Shown here: positions 43,634 through 51,699 of the stretch, in pieces
How positions within the stretch are numbered: the first letter of the stretch is position 1
How the letters are laid out: each line of letters begins with the position of its first letter
Assembly: GCA_030447785.1 (NCBI GenBank)
Contig: JAUJOF010000008.1
Location: forward strand, 98,582-162,581
Length of the DNA stretch: 64,000 nt
From: Solirubrobacteraceae bacterium
GTDB lineage: Bacteria; Actinomycetota; Thermoleophilia; Solirubrobacterales; Solirubrobacteraceae
Reading direction: 5' to 3'
Notes under the pieces: generated by a model
Databases searched by the model: none
The model's input: only the letters and a program-made list of their open reading frames with translations
What the model was told of the DNA's origin: nothing
Program-made: the position numbers and the translations under genes

Positions 43634-44134
43634 TCAACGCATTGGTGACCTTACCGCGCCCTGGGCGGGTGACGAAGGTCGTCTCCAGAACGTTGGTGTG
43701 GGCACGTGGGGCCGGGCGACCACAAACGGGGCCGCGGTCGTCGGGCTCGCCGCGCCGGCGCCCAGGCCGGCAAGCGCGATCAGCAGGTGCAGCACGCTGT
43801 CCTCCGTGTTGATCGGCAGGAGGTTGAGCATGACCTCGCCGTCGCCGAGGATGAAGCCCCAGATCGCCACGACGAGGTATACGGCGCCGAATCCGAGCGC
43901 GTACGCGCGGGCGCTGGCCGCGCGGGCGAAGGCGGCGAGGCCGAGCGCGCCCGTGGCGATGTGGACGAGGTTGTGCCACGCGTTGACGTCGAGGATCCCC
44001 AGCACGGCATCGCGAGGGACGTTGTCGCCCGTATCGAAGCTCGTGCTGTAGAAGAAGCCCAGGATCCCCGCGCCGACCAGGACGGCGCCGACCAGCAGCG
44101 CGTAGAGCTGGTCGGGGGTGCGGTCTTTGGTCAT
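43634..44134 (-). CDS. DUF4383-like membrane protein
   Basis: 166 residues, four hydrophobic segments: LYALLVGAVLVGAGILGFF, NAWHNLVHIATGALGLAAF, AYALGFGAVYLVVAIWGFIL and SVLHLLIALAGLGAG. The phrase VNAWHNLVHIATGALGL and the long hydrophobic third helix are typical of DUF4383. The function is unknown. GGAG precedes ATG 44134 and the gene follows the DUF2231 gene by 12 bp, as third gene of the folE transcript. Confidence 0.8.
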   Translation of the reverse strand: MTKDRTPDQLYALLVGAVLVGAGILGFFYSTSFDTGDNVPRDAVLGILDVNAWHNLVHIATGALGLAAFARAASARAYALGFGAVYLVVAIWGFILGDGEVMLNLLPINTEDSVLHLLIALAGLGAGAASPTTAAPFVVARPHVPTPTFWRRPSSPAQGAVRSPMR

Positions 44135-44146
44135 GCGGTGCTCCGG

Positions 44147-44716
44147 TCAGCGGCCCCGGGTAGTCGAGCGCGCGGATCGGTGCGGGCCGTTGGCACCGGG
44201 CTCGGGAAGGACGTCTTCGTTGTCGCCGGTGCGCCCGGGGACGAGGGCGTCGGCCATCGGGGTGTCGGGCTGCTTGAGGACGCGGACGCCGTAGACGTAG
44301 GCCAGCGCGCCGCCGAGGAAGCCGCCGGCCGTCAGCAGGCCCATGGCCGCGGCTCCCAGCACGACGGCGAGCGTCTCGACCTGGTCGTCGCGGTAGCCGT
44401 CGAGCTGCGCGACCCACGTCGCGGCGAACAGGACGGTGGCGGCGACCATCGCGATCAGGTGGACGGTGGCGACCCGGCGGACCGGCGCGCCCTTGGGAAG
44501 GCGCACCCAGTCGGCAAGTCCGGTCAGCGCGGTCGGAGCGGCGAGCAGCAGCCCGAACGACAGGGCGATCAGCGAGCCGTGCGCCATCTGCTCCTCCTCG
44601 AGATCGAGGGCTCCGGCGACGAGCATGACCACCGCGACGGCGTAGGTGCCGATGCTCGCATCGGTCAGCGGCGGGTGCGACGGCTTTCCGGGAAAGCCCT
44701 GAAGCAGGTTTCGCAT
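44147..44716 (-). CDS. DUF2231-like membrane protein
   Basis: 189 residues with four hydrophobic segments and the typical start FPGKPSHPPLTDASIGTYAVAVVMLVAG (HP.L...P.G of DUF2231) and ALTGLADWVRLPKGAPVRRVATVHLIAMV. The family includes predicted haem- or quinone-related membrane proteins of unknown role. AGGAG lies seven bases before ATG 44716, and the gene starts 10 bases after the folE stop. Confidence 0.8.
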   Translation of the reverse strand: MRNLLQGFPGKPSHPPLTDASIGTYAVAVVMLVAGALDLEEEQMAHGSLIALSFGLLLAAPTALTGLADWVRLPKGAPVRRVATVHLIAMVAATVLFAATWVAQLDGYRDDQVETLAVVLGAAAMGLLTAGGFLGGALAYVYGVRVLKQPDTPMADALVPGRTGDNEDVLPEPGANGPHRSARSTTRGR

Positions 44717-44726
44717 TACGTTGCTC

Positions 44727-45341
44727 CTAACGGGTGAGCTGGAGGAACTCCTGGCGGGTGCGCTGGTCTTCGCGCACGAGTCCGTGGAGAGCGGAGGTGA
44801 CCGTCTTCGAGCCGGTCTTCTGCACGCCGCGAAGCGACATGCACAGGTGCTCGGCCTCGAGCACCACGCCGACGCCCTTGGGCTGCAGGTGCTCCTCGAG
44901 CCAATTGGCGATCTGCTTGGTCAGGCGCTCCTGCACCTGGAGGTCGCGGGCGAACAGGTCGACGACGCGCGCGAGCTTGGACAGGCCGAGGATCCGCTCG
45001 CCGGGCAGGTAGCCGACGTGGGCGACGCCGAAGAAGGGCAGCAGGTGGTGCTCGCACAGCGAGTGGAACGAGATCGAGCGCGCGACGACGAGCTCGTCGT
45101 AGCCCTCGTCGTTGGGAAACGTCGTCGCCTCGAACGGCTGTGGCGTGAGCAACTCGGCATAGGCGGCGGCCATCCGCCGCGGGGTGTCGCGCAGGCTCGC
45201 GTCGGTCAGGTCGGCGCCCAGTGCCGCGAGGAGGTCCCGCGCAGCCTGCTCGACCGCATTTCGATCGATGCTCCGCGTGCCCAGCGCAGCGGACGGGAAG
45301 CCGACGAGACTCAGCGCAGCGCCTGCCGTGTCGATGGTCAT
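44727..45341 (-). CDS. folE: GTP cyclohydrolase I
   Basis: 204 residues from ATG 45341. The family fingerprints are SFHSLCEHHLLPFFGVAHVGYLP (zinc Cys and His), GLSKLARVVDLFARDLQVQERLT, and LEAEHLCMSLRGVQKTGSKTVTSA (second zinc Cys). It makes 7,8-dihydroneopterin triphosphate from GTP for folate or pterin cofactors. The N-terminal 25 residues are extra. It is transcribed from the shared ECF-type motif five bases before the ATG together with DUF2231 and DUF4383 genes, so this may be a stress-induced isoenzyme rather than the housekeeping copy. Confidence 0.9.
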   Translation of the reverse strand: MTIDTAGAALSLVGFPSAALGTRSIDRNAVEQAARDLLAALGADLTDASLRDTPRRMAAAYAELLTPQPFEATTFPNDEGYDELVVARSISFHSLCEHHLLPFFGVAHVGYLPGERILGLSKLARVVDLFARDLQVQERLTKQIANWLEEHLQPKGVGVVLEAEHLCMSLRGVQKTGSKTVTSALHGLVREDQRTRQEFLQLTR

Positions 45342-45346
45342 GCAAC

Positions 45347-45376
45347 GGTTGGCGTCGGCTGGGCGCTTGTTCTTAC
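45347..45376 (-). promoter_or_regulatory. Shared ECF-type promoter motif, site 2 (folE)
   Basis: Minus strand: GTAAGAAC, ten bases, CCGACGCCAACC, five bases to the folE ATG. It matches the site in front of the sigma operon at 19 of the 20 defined positions (G versus C in GCsAAC). Confidence 0.8.
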
Positions 45377-45507
45377 CGACGTTTGCGCCATCGGGGTTCG
45401 GGCACATGAGCTGGGCGTGGACGCGGTGCTGGTAGCCGGCGCGCGTGTCGTCGAGTTCCTGGTCTCAGACGCGTCCTCGGCGACGTCGGGCGCGGCAATT
45501 CCGGTCT

Positions 45508-45960
45508 ATGGCCGTGCTTGAGGCGACCGTCGTCGACGGTCTGGCCGCGGGCGGCGTCGCCGCGGTGCTCAGCGGCGCCCCGTCGACGGTGCACGCCGTG
45601 GTCACCGGCGCCAGTGTGCTGGAGGCCCCGCTTGCCGCCGGGACGCTCGTCCTGCCGTGCGAGCGCCGTCCGCTGGCGCTCCTGCTGGCTGCGGTCCCCG
45701 CGCACATCGCGATCTCGCTGGGGTGGGGCGTCGTGCTTGGGCTGGCCCTGCCGTCGCGGCGCACGGTCCTTGCCGGCGCCGTGGCCGGATTGGCAATTGC
45801 GTTGCTCGACCTCGGCGTTCTCGCCCGGCGCTACCCGCGTATTCGCGCGTTACCGACGTGGCCGCAGGTCGCCGACCACCTGGCCTATGGCGCGGTCGTC
45901 GGCGCCGTCGTGGCGGCGCGACGCGCCCGTCGGGGCGAGGCTAACGCGCACGGTGAGTAG
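45508..45960 (+). CDS. Small integral membrane protein
   Basis: 150 residues from ATG 45508 with four hydrophobic segments: VDGLAAGGVAAVLSG, PLALLLAAVPAHIAISLGWGVVLGLAL, TVLAGAVAGLAIALLDLGVLA and LAYGAVVGAVVAARRARR. No family recognised. It is the only plus-strand gene inside the minus-strand block, divergent from folE, and its last 111 bp overlap the 3' end of the DDN-type reductase gene. Confidence 0.65.
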   Translation: MAVLEATVVDGLAAGGVAAVLSGAPSTVHAVVTGASVLEAPLAAGTLVLPCERRPLALLLAAVPAHIAISLGWGVVLGLALPSRRTVLAGAVAGLAIALLDLGVLARRYPRIRALPTWPQVADHLAYGAVVGAVVAARRARRGEANAHGE

Positions 45961-46332
45961 GTCGGTGCCCATGGCGCGCACGACGGCGGCGTTGAAGCGC
46001 AGGCCGATCTTGCGCTGGCGCTCGCGCGGATCGTCGTCGGGCATGAGGTGCGCGACGCCCTCCCGCCAGCGTCCGCCGACCTTGACGCGTACCCGCGGGT
46101 CAGCCGCGATGTTGCGGACGTAGGCGGCGCGCCGGCCGTGCTCGGCGACGATCCAGAACGTGTCGCCGTCCAGGCCGTTGCCCACGGGGGTGCGCCGCGG
46201 CTGACCGGACCGGCGTCCGGTGGTCTCGAGGACCGCGTACGACGGCGGGGCGATCCCGCGCTCGACGAGGAACCGGACGACGGGGTTGATGATCCTGGTG
46301 CCCAGCGCGGTGGTGAACGTGCGCTTGTCCAT
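45850..46332 (-). CDS. DDN-type F420-dependent nitroreductase-family oxidoreductase
   Basis: 160 residues from ATG 46332. The order NPVVRFLVERG, YAVLETTGRRSGQPRRTPVG, DGDTFWIVAEHGRRAAYVRNIAADPRVRVKVGGRWREGVAHL matches the deazaflavin (F420)-dependent nitroreductase family. Members use reduced F420 to reduce quinones or nitro compounds and protect against oxidative stress. The normal family end is near LTVRVSL; the 25 extra residues lie over the convergent gene. It follows the FAD/Rieske reductase by 11 bp. Confidence 0.82.
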   Translation of the reverse strand: MDKRTFTTALGTRIINPVVRFLVERGIAPPSYAVLETTGRRSGQPRRTPVGNGLDGDTFWIVAEHGRRAAYVRNIAADPRVRVKVGGRWREGVAHLMPDDDPRERQRKIGLRFNAAVVRAMGTDLLTVRVSLAPTGASRRHDGADDRAIGQVVGDLRPRR

Positions 46333-46343
46333 GTGGCGTGTGC

Positions 46344-47954
46344 TCAGGCGGCGTGGTCGCCGCTGGGGGTGGCCTCGACGCTGACCTGCCTGGTCTCGAG
46401 CGGGCGCTTGGCCGGGCCGTGGAGGACGTCGCCGTCGACGCCGAAGCGCGAGCCGTGACAGGCGCAGTCCCACGTGCGGTCGCGACCGTTGAAGTCGACC
46501 AGGCAGCCCATGTGCGTGCACACCGGCGAGACGGCGTGCAGGGCGCCGTCCTCGTCGCGGTACACCGCGGTCTTTTCCCCGTCGACCTCGAGGACCTTGC
46601 CCTCCGCCGGCGCCAGGCGCGAGACCGGCGTGGGGTCGGCCTTTGCCAGTCGGTCGCCGATGACGCGCCGCGTGTAGTTGAGCCCCTGCGCGAACAAGCC
46701 CTTCACGGCTCCCTCGTTGGGGACGCTGCGCGCCTTGGCGATCTCCTCGAGCGGGACGTCGGGGTCGCGCAGACGGTCGCCATCGACGGGGACGCGCTCG
46801 CGGATCATCTCCTGGATCGGGTCGGTGACATCCCAGACGTTGACGTTCATGCCGGCGAGGATGCGGTCGCCGGACAGCCAGAAGGCGATGAACTGGCGGC
46901 TGGAGGGATCGCCGCGAAAGACGACCTCGTCCCAGGCGACGGCGTGGCCGGAGTACTCCATGCCAACGTCGTACTGGTCGGAGTAGAAGTAGGGCAGCCG
47001 GGCGTAGGGCTGGGCCTTGCCCAGCATGCTGCGCGCGGCGGCGGGGCCCTGGTTCAGCGCGTTGGCCCAGTGCTCGACGTGCACCCGGCCATCGTAGAGC
47101 GGGTGCGTGGCGTCCACGACGTCACCCGCGGCGAAGATCGCGGGATTGCTGGTGCGCTGAAGCTCGTCGACGAGGATGCCGCGCCCCAGCGCGAGGCCCG
47201 CCGACGCGGCCAGCTCGGTGCGCGGCACCACGCCGATGCCCACGACGACGAAGTCGCAGTCGACCTTCTGCCCGTCGGTGGTCACCGCCCGCTCGACGAC
47301 CCCGTCGCCCTCGAGCGCCGCCAGCCCCGTGCCGAGGCGCAGGTCGACGCCGTGCTCGCGGTGCAGGTCGGCGTAGATCCCGCCGACCTCGGGTCCGAGG
47401 ACGCGCTCGAGCGGGACCTGCGCCGGCTCGAGCACCGTCACCTCCAGCCCCGTCTCGCGCAACGACGCGGCGACCTCCGAGCCGATCCACCCCGCGCCGA
47501 CGACCAGCGCCTTGCCGCCCAGCGCCATCCGCTCGCGGATCTCCTCGACGTCGCTCAGGTCGCGCAGGTACAGCACCCCCTCGAGGTCCGCGCCCGGGAC
47601 GCTCAAACGCCGCGGCTCGGCGCCCGTCGTCAGCAGCAGCCGGTCGAAGCGCAGGCGCTCGCGCCCGTCGACGACGACCTCCGAGGCGCTCGCATCGACG
47701 GCGCTGACCGTCGTCCCAGTGCGCAGCTCGATGTCGTACTCGGCGTAGAAGCCCTCGCTGTGTACGTACAGCTTGTCGCGCTGGGACTTGCCCTGCAGGT
47801 GGTCCTTGGACAGCGCGGGGCGGTCGTACGGGCGCTCGGGCTCGGCGCCGACGAGCACGACACGCCCCTCGAAGCCCTCGCTGCGCAGCGTCTCCGCGGC
47901 CTTGGCGCCGGCCAGGCTGGCGCCGACGATGACGAACGTTGATCCAGCGGCCAT
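46344..47954 (-). CDS. FAD-dependent NAD(P)H reductase with C-terminal Rieske domain
   Basis: 536 residues. The N-terminal FAD motif is VIVGASLAGAKAAETLRSEGF; the NAD motif is ALVVGAGWIGSEVAASLRE; ATG-type GAEPRRLSVPG and IFAAGDVVDATHPLYDGRVHVEHW complete the ferredoxin-reductase fold. From about residue 430 a Rieske domain carries VCTHMGC and WDCACHGSRF, the C-x-H...C-x2-H ligands of a 2Fe-2S cluster. This is the AIFL-like arrangement. It probably moves electrons from NAD(P)H to a ferredoxin or quinone-type acceptor. AAGGAGG precedes the ATG by five bases, and the shared ECF motif lies upstream. Confidence 0.9.
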   Translation of the reverse strand: MAAGSTFVIVGASLAGAKAAETLRSEGFEGRVVLVGAEPERPYDRPALSKDHLQGKSQRDKLYVHSEGFYAEYDIELRTGTTVSAVDASASEVVVDGRERLRFDRLLLTTGAEPRRLSVPGADLEGVLYLRDLSDVEEIRERMALGGKALVVGAGWIGSEVAASLRETGLEVTVLEPAQVPLERVLGPEVGGIYADLHREHGVDLRLGTGLAALEGDGVVERAVTTDGQKVDCDFVVVGIGVVPRTELAASAGLALGRGILVDELQRTSNPAIFAAGDVVDATHPLYDGRVHVEHWANALNQGPAAARSMLGKAQPYARLPYFYSDQYDVGMEYSGHAVAWDEVVFRGDPSSRQFIAFWLSGDRILAGMNVNVWDVTDPIQEMIRERVPVDGDRLRDPDVPLEEIAKARSVPNEGAVKGLFAQGLNYTRRVIGDRLAKADPTPVSRLAPAEGKVLEVDGEKTAVYRDEDGALHAVSPVCTHMGCLVDFNGRDRTWDCACHGSRFGVDGDVLHGPAKRPLETRQVSVEATPSGDHAA

Positions 47955-47988
47955 GACGGCCTCCTTGTGCGACGCGAACGTGATGCTG

Positions 47989-48018
47989 GGTTGGCGTCGC
48001 CGGACGCCCGGGTCTTAC
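47989..48018 (-). promoter_or_regulatory. Shared ECF-type promoter motif, site 3 (FAD/Rieske operon)
   Basis: Minus strand: GTAAGACC, ten bases, GCGACGCCAACC, then a 34-base leader with AAGGAGG before the ATG 47954. This is the only one of the four sites with a conventional leader. Its first element overlaps the stop codon of the upstream pseudogene. Confidence 0.75.
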
Positions 48019-48277
48019 GAGGAGGCCAGCTGGTCGTCGAGCGCCCGCAGGGTCCCGTCGAAGCGCCGGCGCATCCACGCCATCCCACCGAGGGCGAGCA
48101 GAGGGCGGTCTCGCAGTCCCCGCGCGGCGGACGTTGGCGCCGAGGGTGACGGCGGTGGCGGTCGGCGATCAGCCAATGGTTCTCGAGGTCCGACAGGAAC
48201 CAGAAGACGTCGCCGCGATCGGCCGCCACAACGCGGGTTGCGAAGAGGTCGAACGCGTCGAGGGGCTCGTGACTCAT
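48015..48277 (-). pseudogene. SRPBCC (polyketide-cyclase-like) gene, decayed
   Basis: From ATG 48277 the start EPLDAFDLFATRVVAADRGDVFWFLSDLENHWLIAD is a good SRPBCC N-terminus. The frame then breaks near 48165; a middle piece (TAVTLGANVRRAG) lies in a second frame and the end (LGGMAWMRRRFDGTLRALDDQLASS) in a third, stopping at 48015. Two slips and a total of about 87 codons against the usual 140-150 show decay with internal loss. It follows the RibD-like gene on the same transcript. Confidence 0.72.
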
Positions 48278-48323
48278 CGAAGGCATCCTGCCCGGCAGGG
48301 CGGTGATGGCGGCCACGCCAGCG

Positions 48324-49070
48324 TCAGCGCAGCCGGTAGCGCAGGAACAGGTCGCTGCCCGCGCGCAGGACCCAGACGAGGTCCATGTCGACGACGCCGT
48401 CGACCGGCAGGCCGCGCACGGTCGGCAGCGCGTCCGGTCCCCCATCCAGCTTGGAGGCCAGCGAGAGGAACAGCTCGTCGACGAGCCGCTCGCGCAGCAG
48501 CGCCGCGTTGAGCGCCGGCCCGCCCTCGCACAGCACCGAGCGCACCCCATACTCGTCGCGCAGGCGGCGCAGCGCCGCTCCGAGATCGACGGTGGCGCCC
48601 TCGCCGCGCAGGTACTCGACCTGGGCGCGGCATCCCTCGAGACGGCCCTCGCTGCCGGTCACCACGACGACCTTCGAGTGCTCGTCCGCCAGCAGCGGCA
48701 CATCCGCCGGCAGGTCGAGCCGGCCGCTGACCACGACGGCGAGCGGATCGAGCGCGAGCCCCTCCTCGCGGCGCTTGTCACGCAGCGCCGGATCGCGCAC
48801 CAGCCGCCCGTAGCGCTCGATCGCGACGGTCCGCGCGCCCGCCATGACCGCGTCGGCCTGGGTGCGGAGGTGATGGAAGAGGTCGCGGTCGGCCTCGTTG
48901 CCGATCGGACCCGCCCGCCCGTCGACCGTCGCGCGGCCGTCGGCGGTGGCGACCATGTTCAGGATGACGTAGGGTCGCTCCGCGGGCGCGAGGTCGGCGA
49001 GGCGCAGCCCCCGGGCGACGTGGTCCGCGCCGAGCGGCGGGGGCGCCGGCTCGAGTCGCTGGAGGTCCAC
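48324..49070 (-). CDS. RibD C-terminal-type reductase (pyrimidine reductase family)
   Basis: 248 residues from GTG 49070. The dihydrofolate-reductase-like RibD C domain is shown by PYVILNMVATADGRATVDGRAGPIGNEADRDLFHHLRTQADAVMAGARTVAIERYG and by VRSVLCEGGPALNAALLRERLVDELFLSLASKL. It lacks the deaminase half. Members reduce pyrimidine or pterin-like substrates with NADPH. It starts 12 bases after transaldolase and shares its promoter motif, so with FolE it suggests pterin/flavin-related stress metabolism. Confidence 0.83.
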   Translation of the reverse strand: MDLQRLEPAPPPLGADHVARGLRLADLAPAERPYVILNMVATADGRATVDGRAGPIGNEADRDLFHHLRTQADAVMAGARTVAIERYGRLVRDPALRDKRREEGLALDPLAVVVSGRLDLPADVPLLADEHSKVVVVTGSEGRLEGCRAQVEYLRGEGATVDLGAALRRLRDEYGVRSVLCEGGPALNAALLRERLVDELFLSLASKLDGGPDALPTVRGLPVDGVVDMDLVWVLRAGSDLFLRYRLR

Positions 49071-49082
49071 GAAAGCCCGCCG

Positions 49083-50192
49083 CTACGCGCGCCGGCGGTC
49101 GATGCTTGCCAGCAGATTGCCCATCGCGACCTCGAACGCGTCGATGCCCTCGACGAGCAGCCGCTCGGTTACCTCGTCGAGGTCGATGCCGGCGTCGCGC
49201 AGCTCGGCGAGCGTCCGGCGGGCGTCCTCCTCGTGGCCGGTCAGCGCGTCACGCGCGTGGCCGTGGTCGGCGAACGCCTCGAGCGTCGCCAGCGGCATCG
49301 TGTCGACCGTGTCCGGTCCCGCCAGCTCCTCCACGTACATCACGTCGCGGTAGCGCTCATCCTTGACTCCGGTCGACGCCCACAGCGGCCGCTGCGCCCG
49401 CGCCCCGCGCTCGGCCAGCGCGGCAAACCGCTCGCCGGAGAACAGCTCGCCGAAGCGGGCGTACGCGACACGCGCGTTGGCGATCCCCGCGCGCCCGGCC
49501 AGGTCATCGCGGCCGCGCTGCGCCAGCGCTCGGTCGACCGCGGTGTCCACGCGCGAGACGAAGAAGCTCGCCACCGACACGACGTCGCGGATCGGCTCGC
49601 CGCGCGCGACCCTCTCCTCCAGCCCGGCGAGGTAGGCCTCGGCGACCTGCACGTAGGCATCGACGGAGAACAGCAGGGTCACGTTGACGTTCACGCCGGC
49701 GGCGGTCGCGCGGCTGATCGCCTCGACACCCGCGGGCGTGCCCGGGATCTTGATCATCACGTTGGGCCGTTCCAGCCGCCGCCACAGATCGAGCGCCGAG
49801 GCCAGCGTGGCCTCGGCGTCGTCAGCGAGGTCGGGCGCGACCTCCAGGCTGGCGTAGCCGTCGCGGTGCGCGGTGCGGTCGTACACGGGGCGCAGCAGGT
49901 CAGCAGCGGCGCGTACGTCCTCGACCGCCAGCGCCTCGTACGCGCCGACGACATCGAGGCCCCGCTCTGCCAGGGCCGTGAGCGGCTCGTCGTACTCGCT
50001 GCCCCCGGAGATCGCCTTCTCGAAGATCGCCGGGTTCGCCGTCACACCGACAACGCCCAGTTCGCGGACGAGCCGCCCGAACTTGCCGGAGTCAAGCATC
50101 GCCCGGCTCAAAGAGTCCAGCCAGACGCTCGTGCCCAGCTCGGCGAGGCCAGCAAGAGGACGGGAGAGGTGCGTCTGCTTCGTCGTGGTCAT
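49083..50192 (-). CDS. tal: Transaldolase
   Basis: 369 residues. TSVWLDSLSRAMLDSGKFGRLV, VVGVTANPAIFEKAIS, RPNVMIKIPGTPAGVEAI (catalytic Lys in IKIPGT), GVNVNVTLLFSVDAYVQVAEAY and RPLWASTGVKDERY are the fingerprints of the long actinobacterial/cyanobacterial transaldolase. It exchanges three-carbon units in the pentose phosphate pathway and thereby supports NADPH supply. Zwf, tkt and pgi are not adjacent, so this is not the usual pentose-phosphate operon; instead it is first in a transcript driven by the shared ECF motif. Confidence 0.9.
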   Translation of the reverse strand: MTTTKQTHLSRPLAGLAELGTSVWLDSLSRAMLDSGKFGRLVRELGVVGVTANPAIFEKAISGGSEYDEPLTALAERGLDVVGAYEALAVEDVRAAADLLRPVYDRTAHRDGYASLEVAPDLADDAEATLASALDLWRRLERPNVMIKIPGTPAGVEAISRATAAGVNVNVTLLFSVDAYVQVAEAYLAGLEERVARGEPIRDVVSVASFFVSRVDTAVDRALAQRGRDDLAGRAGIANARVAYARFGELFSGERFAALAERGARAQRPLWASTGVKDERYRDVMYVEELAGPDTVDTMPLATLEAFADHGHARDALTGHEEDARRTLAELRDAGIDLDEVTERLLVEGIDAFEVAMGNLLASIDRRRA

Positions 50193-50196
50193 AGCT

Positions 50197-50226
50197 CGTT
50201 CGCGTCGCTCCTTCGCTTGCTCTTAC
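50197..50226 (-). promoter_or_regulatory. Shared ECF-type promoter motif, site 4 (transaldolase)
   Basis: Minus strand: GTAAGAGC, ten bases, GCGACGCGAACG, four bases to the tal ATG. The spacing is identical to the other three sites. A near-leaderless start is predicted. Confidence 0.78.
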
Positions 50227-50280
50227 GTCATCCGCGAGACAGCGAACATCTTCGCGGTGGGCGCAGGCACAATCCGTGGG

Positions 50281-50511
50281 GTGGACTCTGTTGTCCGCGA
50301 GGTAGTCGAGGCACTTGAGCGCCGGGACTGGGGTCGCCTGACATCGCTGCTGCACCCCTACATGCACTGGAGCGATGTCACCGGCGTGCGGCGTGGGCGC
50401 AGGAACGTGTTCGCTCACCTGGCCACCGCGTCTCCGCCCTGGGCACCGGAAACCTACGAGCTGCGCGACGGCCAGATCTACCGCTGGACCGCTTCGGACC
50501 CAGGGCGATAG
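50281..50511 (+). CDS. Small SnoaL/NTF2-like protein
   Basis: 76 residues from GTG 50281: VVREVVEALERRDWGRLTSLLHPYMHWSDVTGVRRGRRNVFAHLA ... YELRDGQIYRWTA. The pattern of helix, LHPYMHW, G-x-x-x-V-x-x-x-L and a terminal ELRDGQIYRW strand is the SnoaL-like fold in a shortened form (normally about 110-130 residues). Role unknown. It is divergent from transaldolase and convergent with the ECF42-type gene. Confidence 0.65.
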   Translation: MDSVVREVVEALERRDWGRLTSLLHPYMHWSDVTGVRRGRRNVFAHLATASPPWAPETYELRDGQIYRWTASDPGR

Positions 50512-50539
50512 AAGTCGGGCGCTTGACCACGGACCGGGC

Positions 50540-51697
50540 TCATAGCTCGGCGAGGCGTCGCGTCAGGAAGCGACGCTCGGGCCCCGCCCGCGCGAGCTCG
50601 AGCGCGCGCTGGTAGGCGGCGCGCGCCTCCTCTACCTGGCCCAGCCGCCGCAGCAGCTCGGCGCGCGTGGAGTGCAGGTACTGGTAGTGGTGGAGGGGGA
50701 GCTGGTCGACGATCTTCAGCGCCGCCTCGGGGCCCTGGGTCTCGGCGATCGCGACGGCGCGGTTGAGCTGGACCACCGGCGAGCCCGTGACCCGCGCCAG
50801 CTCGTCGTAGAGCGCCGCGATCTGCGGCCAGTCGGGCTGCTCCTCGGCCTGAAGCGACGCGATCGCCGCCTGCAGGACGTAGGGGCCGCGCCCCCTCAGC
50901 GCGAGCGCACGGTCCAGCAGGGCGCGACCTTGGTCGATCTGGGCCGTGTCCCACAGCGAGCGATCCTGGTCTTGCAGCAGCACGAGGTCCTCACCGGAAA
51001 ACCTCGCCCGACGGCGGGCGTCGTGCAGGGCCATCAGGGCCAGCAGGCCGTGGACCTCGGGCTCGTCGGGCATCAGCGCCGCGAGCACGCGCCCCAGGCC
51101 GATCGCCTCCGCCGCCAGGTCGATGCGCCCGCCGTAGCCCTCGTTGAAGATCAGGTAGACGACCGCCAGCACTGCTGCGAGCCGCTCGGGCAGCAAGTGG
51201 TCGCGGGGAACGCTGAACGGGATGCCGGCCGCCTTGATCTTGGCCTTGGCTCGTGACAACCGCCGCTTCATCGTCTCGGGGGAGACGAGGAAGGCGCGCG
51301 CGATCTCGTCGGTGGCAAGCCCGCCGAGCGCGCGCAGGGTCAGCGCCACCTGCGCCTCGGTCGCCAGCGCGGGATGGCAGCAGGTGAAGATGAGCTCGAG
51401 GCGCTCGTCGGGGATCGTGGTGTCGTCTGGCTTCTGCTCCACGGCTCGGGGTACCTCGAGCATGTGTGTCTTCTCGGTGAGGGCGCGCTCGCGGCGCAGG
51501 CGGTCGATCGCCCGGTTTCGCGCCGTCGTCAGAAGCCAGGCGCCCGGGTTGGCGGGGACGCCGTCGCGCGGCCAGCGCTCGGCCGCGATCGCGAACGCCT
51601 CCTGAGCGGCCTCCTCGGCGAGGTCGAAGTCACCGAGGAAGCCGATCAGGGAGGCGAGGACGCGGCCCCACTCGTCGCGGAAGACCTGCTCGATCAG
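50540..51697 (-). CDS. ECF42-type sigma factor with DUF6596 domain, CTG start suggested
   Basis: About 385 residues. Region 2 is VFRDEWGRVLASLIGFLGDFDLAEEAAQEAFAIAAERWP and NPGAWLLTTARNRAIDRLRRER; region 4 is EAQVALTLRALGGLATDEIARAFLVSPETMKRRLSRAKAKI. The long C-terminal TPR-like DUF6596 part (LLALMALHDARR, QLNRAVAIAETQGP) defines the ECF42 group. No ATG, GTG or TTG exists before the ATG at 51463, which would cut off region 2. CTG at 51697, two bases after the YCII stop, restores full length; a lost base at the start is the alternative. Confidence 0.82.
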   Translation of the reverse strand: MIEQVFRDEWGRVLASLIGFLGDFDLAEEAAQEAFAIAAERWPRDGVPANPGAWLLTTARNRAIDRLRRERALTEKTHMLEVPRAVEQKPDDTTIPDERLELIFTCCHPALATEAQVALTLRALGGLATDEIARAFLVSPETMKRRLSRAKAKIKAAGIPFSVPRDHLLPERLAAVLAVVYLIFNEGYGGRIDLAAEAIGLGRVLAALMPDEPEVHGLLALMALHDARRRARFSGEDLVLLQDQDRSLWDTAQIDQGRALLDRALALRGRGPYVLQAAIASLQAEEQPDWPQIAALYDELARVTGSPVVQLNRAVAIAETQGPEAALKIVDQLPLHHYQYLHSTRAELLRRLGQVEEARAAYQRALELARAGPERRFLTRRLAEL

Positions 51698-51699
51698 CG

